Shown here: one piece after another, positions 22,460 to 27,213 of the stretch
Numbering within the stretch: the first letter of the stretch is position 1
How the letters are laid out: each line of letters opens with the position of its first letter
Source of the DNA: Candidatus Rifleibacteriota bacterium
Lineage (GTDB): Bacteria > UBP17 > UBA6191 > JACPRK01
DNA: 27,213 nt
Reading direction: 5' to 3'
Assembly (NCBI GenBank): GCA_016213865.1
Contig: JACQZL010000226.1
Span: 1-27,213 of the forward strand
The notes under the pieces: generated by a model
Database searches by the model: none
Seen by the model: only the letters and a program-made list of their open reading frames with translations
Told to the model about the DNA's origin: nothing
Position numbers and translations under genes: made by a program

Positions 22460-22954
22460 GTGGACTTTCGAAAAGACTGGGCAGTACCCTTCTGCGTGGC
22501 CGCGTGGCTCGTGGGGATGCCCGACGGGGCCGCGGACGACTCCACCCGTAAGGCCAACTTCGAGCTGCTCTACAGCGCGCCGATCCGGACCCTGGCGCCG
22601 CCGTCCCCGCGGTTCGACCCGGACGGCCAGCACCAGCAGTTTCTGACCAGCGGGGTGCTGCTCGACGTGCGGACGGTCGTCCTCAACGGCCCCGGAATCC
22701 GGCGACGCCTCGTTCAAGGCATGGCCCGAAACACGTCCCAGACCACGTTCCCGCGCGCGAGCCTCGAGCTGCTCGAAGCCCGCGTCACCGGCAGGACCGC
22801 GGCCGGCCAGCCGATCCCCGGCGTCTACGAGGTCGTGACCTCCCAGTTCCTGGGGGATCTGGCCCCCGGACGCTCGACGGTCGTGAGCCTGCCGTTCCAG
22901 CGGCCCGACACCTTGCTGCGGGTCTATCAGCTCCGACTGCGAACCCTTCCCTGA
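22460..22954 (+). CDS. Exported protein of unknown function
   Basis: The 164-residue product starts at GTG 22460. Its N-terminus (KDWAVPFCVAAWLVGMPDGA) resembles a signal peptide with possible cleavage near residue 25. The mature part is beta-rich (VTGRTAAGQPIPGVYEVVTS, STVVSLPFQRPDTLLRVYQL) and looks like one immunoglobulin/fibronectin-like domain. I do not recognise the family. It precedes the GT9 gene by 24 bases and may be in the same unit. The ribosome binding site is weak (CTCAGG), so the start is uncertain. Confidence 0.65.
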   Translation: MDFRKDWAVPFCVAAWLVGMPDGAADDSTRKANFELLYSAPIRTLAPPSPRFDPDGQHQQFLTSGVLLDVRTVVLNGPGIRRRLVQGMARNTSQTTFPRASLELLEARVTGRTAAGQPIPGVYEVVTSQFLGDLAPGRSTVVSLPFQRPDTLLRVYQLRLRTLP

Positions 22955-22978
22955 CCGGGCGGACGCGGCACCGGTTCG

Positions 22979-23992
22979 ATGCGAACGCTGGTCTTTCGCC
23001 CGGGTGGGCTGGGGGACCTGCTCCTCGCGCTGCCCTCGCTTCACGCGCTGAAGTCAGGCCAACCGGCGAGGGCGCTGGACGTGGCCGGCAATGCGGCCTT
23101 CGTCCCGGTGCTCCGGCTCTCCCCCGACGTGGAGGCCGGGCACGACTTCGGCGCCCGGCTCTTCACGGGGCTCTTCTGCACCGGGGCCCCGCCCGAGGAG
23201 GAGCTGACGCGCTTTCTGGCCCGATTCGACAGGGCCGCCCTCTTGCTCTCCGATCCCGGCGGCCTGATCCGGATGCGCCTGCGGGCCTGCGGGCTCCTGG
23301 TCGTCGACGGTGGCACCCTCGAGCCCAGGCCCTCCACGCCGCCTCACCTGACCGAGCGCCTCGCCGCGCTGGCAGGCCTAGAAACCTTCACGTTAGAGGG
23401 ACTCCCGCGGGCCCTCCTCGACTCCTCGCGGTTGCCGGAGGCGCCGGCCTTCCATCCGGCGAAAGTGACTCTCCACCCCGGAGCCGGAGGCCACGGCAAA
23501 TGCTGGCCGCTTTCGGCCTATGCGCGGCTGGGGCTGGAGCTGGCCCGACGCGGCTGCTCCCTTCGCGCGCTCTCCGGACCCGCCGAGGAGGGACTGGCGG
23601 CCGAACTGGCCGCCAGGTGGGACCGAGAACGGACCCGGGGATGCCGGCCGAAAGGCCGCCAGGAGCCGGCGCAAGCCGTACGAGCCGGCCCGTCGACCGG
23701 CGGCCCCGGACAGAGTGCCTCCGGGCCTCTCTTCTCGGAGCCCTCGTCCTCTCTCGAGCTGGCCCGGGAGCTGGCTGGCGCCGCTCTGCACGTCGGCAAC
23801 GACTCGGGGCCAACGCATCTGGCCGCGGCTCTGGGGACTCCGACCATCGCGATCCACGGGCCCACCGACCCCGCCGTCTGGGCCCCGCGCGGCCGGCACG
23901 TGCAAGCGCTCGCGCCCCGGCCCGGCTCGGCCTGGCCCGAGCCGGACGAGGTGCTCGAAGCGGCGCTGCGGCTGCTGGAGATGGAGACTTGA
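22979..23992 (+). CDS. Family 9 glycosyltransferase (heptosyltransferase-like)
   Basis: The 337-residue enzyme belongs to GT9 (GT-B fold), which transfers sugars such as ADP-heptose to lipopolysaccharide core at the inner face of the cytoplasmic membrane. Evidence: N-terminal FRPGGLGDLLLALPSLHALK, central VTLHPGAGGHGKCWPLSAYA (donor-binding Lys region), and C-terminal VGNDSGPTHLAAALGTPTIA with HGPTDPAVWAPRG. A 45-residue charged, Gly/Pro/Ser-rich insertion (about residues 213-258) splits the C-terminal domain between AARWDRERT and SSLELARELAGA; it is unusual for the family. ATG 22979 is the first codon of the conserved region, so the start is firm. It implies a Gram-negative type envelope. 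Confidence 0.88.
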   Translation: MRTLVFRPGGLGDLLLALPSLHALKSGQPARALDVAGNAAFVPVLRLSPDVEAGHDFGARLFTGLFCTGAPPEEELTRFLARFDRAALLLSDPGGLIRMRLRACGLLVVDGGTLEPRPSTPPHLTERLAALAGLETFTLEGLPRALLDSSRLPEAPAFHPAKVTLHPGAGGHGKCWPLSAYARLGLELARRGCSLRALSGPAEEGLAAELAARWDRERTRGCRPKGRQEPAQAVRAGPSTGGPGQSASGPLFSEPSSSLELARELAGAALHVGNDSGPTHLAAALGTPTIAIHGPTDPAVWAPRGRHVQALAPRPGSAWPEPDEVLEAALRLLEMET

Positions 23993-24173
23993 ACGCCCGG
24001 GGCCTCAGCCACGCAGAATCGCCGGCGCACTCGTCGCGCGGTCACGGGTCCAGCGCGGTCCGAGCTGCTTGCTCCTCACAGCGTCCGAATCGAGCTGTTC
24101 GGTAAATCGTGCCTTTGTCCGGGGCTGGACAAGCTCGAGAAGTTGCAAGACCTGCGCGGCTGAGCTCCAGCCT

Positions 24174-25661
24174 TCACCTGCCCCACGAGACGGGACGGCC
24201 GTCGAAGCTGGCCGCGGGTCGCGTTGCTGGCGGCGGTGGGGCCGTGCCCACGCTGCTGGCCGGCAGCGCCTCGTCCGCGAGCGGAGCCGCGGTGGGCAGC
24301 ATCAGGACCGTCGCGTTGGAGCGCGAAGCCGCAGCGGTCCGGGCCCCCGCCAGTCGCTCCAGGTCGCGCTGCAGGGCCTCTCGTTCGGCCCGCAACTGTT
24401 CCTGCTCTCGTCGGTTCAGCACCGTCCGGGCCGCCACGACCGCCGGAGCCAGCGCAATCTCCCACCAGGAGGGCCGCCAGCTCTGGAGCTCGGCCAGGCG
24501 GCGCTCGATGGCGGCCAACCGCTGCCGGGCCAGCGATTCCACCAGGTGAACGGCTGCATAGGCGGCCACGTCCTGCGCGCCGCGGATGGAGGGTCCGCCG
24601 TTGCGGGCCCGCAGCTCCTGCCGGAAGGTGTCGCGGTAGCGGTCGGCCAGGTCCTTTCCCAGGATGTCGCTCAGGACCGAGTCCGGGGCGGCGAAGCCCG
24701 TGTAGGCATCGAAGATGGCCGCCGCCGCGAGCGCCTGGTCGGGATTGAGCCGGACGTACTCGGCCATGAAATCGGTCAGCGTCCGGCTGGCCCAGTTGGT
24801 GGCGCGGAAGGCCGCGAAGACCTTTTCGGTGCCGCCCGGCAGCAGGCGGGCCAGGTCGTGGAGGATGAGCGCGTTGACCGATTCGGTGGCAATGCGCTCC
24901 TCGTATGAGGCCTTGCCCCAGGAGAGGTCGCTGTACTTGCCCGACTCTCCCTCGCGGCGCAGCTTTCCGGCATCCGAGAGCATGTCCTTGCGCAGCCCCG
25001 GGTCGTAGAGCATCGGCGTGAAGTTGGCCCATCCCTCGATCCAGCTCGCGTTCTGCGCATACGCATCTCGGGTCTGGTTGCGGAGCACCTCGTCGACGTA
25101 GTGCTTCCCGTCGGGGCCGTAGTCGCCCTGGTAGAGCCGGGTGTGGTCCTGGGTGTGGCTCAGCTCGTGGATCAGCAGCCGCGACAGGTCTTCCTGGCTC
25201 GAGTAGGTCTCCAGGTAGCTGCGAGAGATGACCACCGATTCGCCGGTGGAGTGGGGCCAGACGTGAGTTGCCGCCTGGGCCTCGCTGTCCCGGTCGGGCT
25301 TTCCGGTCCCGTCGCGATCGACGTACTTGCGGCTGTCGTCGGCCAGGATGACCTTCTTGTCCGGATTGTCGAGCGCGAGGATGCCGTCCAGGAACGCTCG
25401 CAGCTTGGTGCCCGCGGCCAGGAGGTCGTAGGCCCTGGCCAGCTCCGGGTTGGACTGGCGCAGGTTGTCAACGAAGTCCTTGGCCTGGGCCGAGCCGGGG
25501 TCCAGCTCGACGTCGGTGTACGGACAGTCCTTGGAGGGATCGTCGACCGGCCCGTTGTAGACCCGGAAGACGAGCGTCAGGGCCGGCGCCGGAGAAGCGG
25601 CCAGCACCAGCAGGGCCACCAGGGCCGTCAGCAGCGATTTCCAGGTCCGGAGGACACTCAC
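24174..25661 (-). CDS. Secreted HExxH metalloprotease
   Basis: The 495-residue precursor has a clear signal peptide (SLLTALVALLVLAASPAPAL, cleavage near residue 28). The zinc-binding motif HELSH is at residues 165-169 within LLIHELSHTQDHT, and WIEGWANF about 40 residues later offers the third ligand Glu, a gluzincin-like arrangement. Before it, DRDGTGKPDRDSE (115-127) looks like a calcium-binding DxDGxG loop. A short coiled coil (LRAEREALQRDLERLAGA, about 430-450) and an Ala/Pro-rich tail follow. The GTG start at 25661 overlaps the stop of the upstream gene (GTGA), so the pair is co-translated. It probably acts in the periplasm or outside the cell; the substrate is unknown. Confidence 0.8.
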   Translation of the reverse strand: MSVLRTWKSLLTALVALLVLAASPAPALTLVFRVYNGPVDDPSKDCPYTDVELDPGSAQAKDFVDNLRQSNPELARAYDLLAAGTKLRAFLDGILALDNPDKKVILADDSRKYVDRDGTGKPDRDSEAQAATHVWPHSTGESVVISRSYLETYSSQEDLSRLLIHELSHTQDHTRLYQGDYGPDGKHYVDEVLRNQTRDAYAQNASWIEGWANFTPMLYDPGLRKDMLSDAGKLRREGESGKYSDLSWGKASYEERIATESVNALILHDLARLLPGGTEKVFAAFRATNWASRTLTDFMAEYVRLNPDQALAAAAIFDAYTGFAAPDSVLSDILGKDLADRYRDTFRQELRARNGGPSIRGAQDVAAYAAVHLVESLARQRLAAIERRLAELQSWRPSWWEIALAPAVVAARTVLNRREQEQLRAEREALQRDLERLAGARTAAASRSNATVLMLPTAAPLADEALPASSVGTAPPPPATRPAASFDGRPVSWGR

Positions 25662-26230
25662 CGGGCGCCTCCCGTGGGAAAGGCAATCACTTCGGTGATG
25701 GCGCGGGACCTCCTGCCCCGGTGCTGCTCGGAGATCGTCCGCTCGAGCAAGGCCCGCAGGTCGGCGTCCGGATACTGGTCCGCCGAGTGTTGCTTCACGT
25801 AGGACAGCAACTCCTCGGTGGGGAAGTCGAACTGGAAGCCAAGGGTTATGAAGCAGCCCTTGGCGTCCGCTTCACGCTCCACCACGCCGTCGACCGTCAG
25901 GACTTGGCCTGGCAGCAGGTCTCCGTTGAACACGTCGGAGGTCGCGGTCGTCCCGGCGGAGAACCGAGCCGACTTCACGCGGAATCCCTTGCTGGCGTCC
26001 AGGGTCACCTTGGCCCTTCGCATCGGCGCCAGATCGGGCTGGAGCCGGCCCTTCACCAGCAGCCGTTCGCCCTCCAGCTTCGGCTCGAGCTTGCCGGTGA
26101 ACCAGATCGGCATCAAGTACCGCTTCGGGATCTTGCCGCCGGCCGCGGAGACCTCAAAGGTCCCAAGAACCGGTATTGCCAGGAACACGCCCACCATCAC
26201 CAACCAGGGGACCAAACGCTTCGACTGCAT
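25658..26230 (-). CDS. Exported protein of unknown function
   Basis: The roughly 190-residue product has a signal peptide (VPWLVMVGVFLAIPVLGTFE, cleavage likely after SAAG or near). The mature part looks beta-rich (LLVKGRLQPDLAPMRRAKVT, VFNGDLLPGQVLTVDGVV) then helical (TEELLSYVKQHSADQYPDAD). I do not recognise the family. I chose ATG 26230 because AGGAGG lies eight bases upstream; a GTG at 26239 overlaps that site. The stop overlaps the start of the metalloprotease gene, so it may be a secreted partner, inhibitor or chaperone of that enzyme; this is inference from coupling alone. Confidence 0.72.
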   Translation of the reverse strand: MQSKRLVPWLVMVGVFLAIPVLGTFEVSAAGGKIPKRYLMPIWFTGKLEPKLEGERLLVKGRLQPDLAPMRRAKVTLDASKGFRVKSARFSAGTTATSDVFNGDLLPGQVLTVDGVVEREADAKGCFITLGFQFDFPTEELLSYVKQHSADQYPDADLRALLERTISEQHRGRRSRAITEVIAFPTGGAR

Positions 26231-26302
26231 CGCACCCACCTCCTAGCTGTCGAGGAGAAGCATGCCAGATGGGCCGGCAAAGCGCCAGATTGCACCCGTC
26301 CT

Positions 26303-26478
26303 CGATTCGGGGGGGGCGTTCGCGGTTCATGGGTGAAACTGGTAGGGCCGGCCTCCGTGCCGGCCAAGGAAGCCGTGCCAAGACTGGCGAGTCTGGAAAC
26401 CGGCCAGCGGCAGGGGAGATAAGATCGCCGACGTGGCACTGCGGCTCCCCGCATTCCGCGAACGCACCCGATTCGGGG
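26303..26478. mobile_element. MITE-like element with TIRs and 10-bp direct repeat
   Basis: A 156-bp body (26313-26468) is bounded by a 13-bp terminal inverted repeat (GGGGCGTTCGCGG and CCGCGAACGCACC, one mismatch). Immediately outside each end is the same 10-bp string CGATTCGGGG (26303-26312 and 26469-26478), as expected for a target-site duplication. It codes for nothing, and its core holds the palindromic GGCCGGCCTCCGTGCCGGCC. A 95-bp part recurs inverted at 14-108, and an end fragment at 4933-4957. It looks like a non-autonomous element mobilised by a transposase elsewhere. Confidence 0.7.
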
Positions 26479-26594
26479 CGGCAGTCAACCCGTCGAGTGG
26501 TGCTACACTACCCTCATCCCGGACGCTTGGGCCTGCGAGGCGGTCCCGCTCGGCCGGCGTCGACGGGGCTCTCCGGCAGGGAAGGAGATGGGCC

Positions 26595-26639
26595 ATGACG
26601 GTCACGGTGAAGCAGGATCCGACGGAAGGCATGAGATGA
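26595..26639 (+). CDS. 14-codon ORF coupled to membrane protein
   Basis: ATG 26595 follows GGAAGGAG at good spacing and encodes MTVTVKQDPTEGMR, then TGA overlapping the next start as ATGA (26636-26639). It is too short for a domain; a leader or coupling peptide is the natural reading. Confidence 0.4.
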   Translation: MTVTVKQDPTEGMR

Positions 26640-27040
26640 CAGCTCTCGCCGAGCGTCCGGGGTTCATCGCCGTGGCCTTCGGAGTCCTCCTGGGGCTCTC
26701 GGCCGTTCAGGGCCATGTGACCTTCGGCAGGCTGCTGCTGCTCTATGTCGCCCTCGTCTCGTACTGTCTGTTCCGGGTCGGTCAGCGAAGTGCCGGGCTG
26801 GCCAGGGCGCGCTTTGTCGGCAACCCGGAGGCAGCCAACGACCTCCTTGCCCTCGTTCTCGGCCTGGCCTGGATTGCCGTGCTCGCCTGGGGCTGCTATC
26901 GCCTGGTTGCGGGGACGGGCGGAGACACCTACGTCTACGACCTCATGGAACGGCCCCGGTTCTGGGTCGTCTGCGTCGTCATCGGCCTCCTCGACATACT
27001 GATCGCCCGGGCCTACGAGGCCGAGATCGGAGACAGGTAG
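26636..27040 (+). CDS. Small integral membrane protein
   Basis: The 134-residue product starts at ATG 26636, preceded by GGAAGG, and overlaps the stop of the 14-codon ORF. Four hydrophobic segments are visible: about residues 10-26 (FIAVAFGVLLGLSAV), 31-46 (LLLLYVALVSYCLF), 68-90 (LLALVLGLAWIAVLAWGCY) and 107-124 (FWVVCVVIGLLDILIA). The family is not recognised. The gene is isolated, just right of the MITE-like element, and is followed by a strong hairpin. Confidence 0.65.
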   Translation: MTALAERPGFIAVAFGVLLGLSAVQGHVTFGRLLLLYVALVSYCLFRVGQRSAGLARARFVGNPEAANDLLALVLGLAWIAVLAWGCYRLVAGTGGDTYVYDLMERPRFWVVCVVIGLLDILIARAYEAEIGDR

Positions 27041-27067
27041 GGCCCTGCCGCCAACTGGCGCGGGGCC
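27041..27067 (+). terminator. GC-rich hairpin directly after stop codon
   Basis: GGCCCTGCCGCCA (27041-27053) and TGGCGCGGGGCC (27056-27067) pair over about 12 bp with one bulged base and a two-base gap at the tip. It starts right after the TAG of the membrane protein gene. A U-tract is absent, so termination may be partial. From 27068 to 27213 I see no gene. Confidence 0.5.
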
Positions 27068-27213
27068 GACGGCGTAGAGCTGAGGGGCCGGCTGCTCGAG
27101 CCCAGTTCTCGAGGCGCAGTCCTTTTTCGCAGTCGTTCCCCTTCCGGGTGCGAACGCAGAACCCGGAGAGCCGCATGACTGGGTGCGTGGTCCAAGGAGT
27201 TGTAGCGCGAGCC

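Noticed and set aside
27137..27163. TCCGGGT...ACCCGGA inverted repeat as a terminator
   Set aside because: Seven-base stem with a long loop, no U-tract and no gene ending next to it.

Overview
The window is GC-rich bacterial DNA that looks like a draft or metagenomic contig. Its first 13 bases are the common 3' end of Illumina adapters. Tad-pilus genes, a formylglycine-generating-enzyme (FGE/sulfatase-modifying) type fragment, large multi-domain histidine kinases and short dispersed repeats would fit a Planctomycetota-like or other environmental lineage. That placement is inference; no rRNA or marker gene is present.

Layout. (1) 1-1501: truncated copy of a dispersed repeat, a hairpin-forming CTGTGTCTC-type repeat, a minus-strand CpaE/TadZ-like remnant, and the N-terminal part of a CpaF/TadA ATPase that breaks off at about 1501. 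(2) 1502-5191: 3' part of an unrecognised gene, a HAD-family phosphatase, a small unrecognised ORF, and an AAA+/DUF4143 ATPase on the minus strand. (3) 5192-16308: a tightly packed plus-strand cassette encoding a large two-part protein of unknown family (interrupted by an apparent frameshift), a coiled-coil protein, an Hsp70-like ATPase without a normal substrate-binding region, a small zinc-ribbon protein, and a 1614-residue DEAH helicase with a DUF1998/MrfA-type zinc cluster. This is the most interesting system in the window and resembles, in its helicase, DISARM, Druantia and MrfA-type systems. (4) 16390-17200: 3' end of an FGE-type gene on the minus strand, abutting the C-terminal part of CpaF. 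A 159-bp near-identical segment of cpaF occurs at both 1343-1501 and 16506-16664, so cpaF is split by 15 kb of foreign or misjoined sequence. (5) 17265-22056: a minus-strand two-component cluster (CHASE3-PAS-HK-REC kinase, a CheY-like regulator, and an HPt-REC-GAF-HK kinase with a frameshift). (6) 22460-23992: a secreted protein and a GT9 glycosyltransferase. (7) 24174-26230: a coupled pair encoding two exported proteins, one an HExxH metalloprotease. (8) 26303-26478: a MITE-like element with terminal inverted repeats and a 10-bp direct repeat; its partner copy is at the left end of the window. (9) 26595-27067: a 14-codon ORF coupled to a small membrane protein, then a terminator-like hairpin.

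The five cassette genes appear to be one transcription unit: gaps are 19 and 9 bases, and the last three genes overlap. A TTGCAC-N17-TAGACT promoter-like pair lies just upstream. By analogy to known DUF1998-helicase defence systems, the cassette may act on foreign DNA, with the Hsp70-like and coiled-coil proteins as regulators or assembly factors. This role is inferred. Three genes show single-base frame breaks and three gene-to-gene junctions look like breakpoints, so either real decay and rearrangement or assembly error must be considered.
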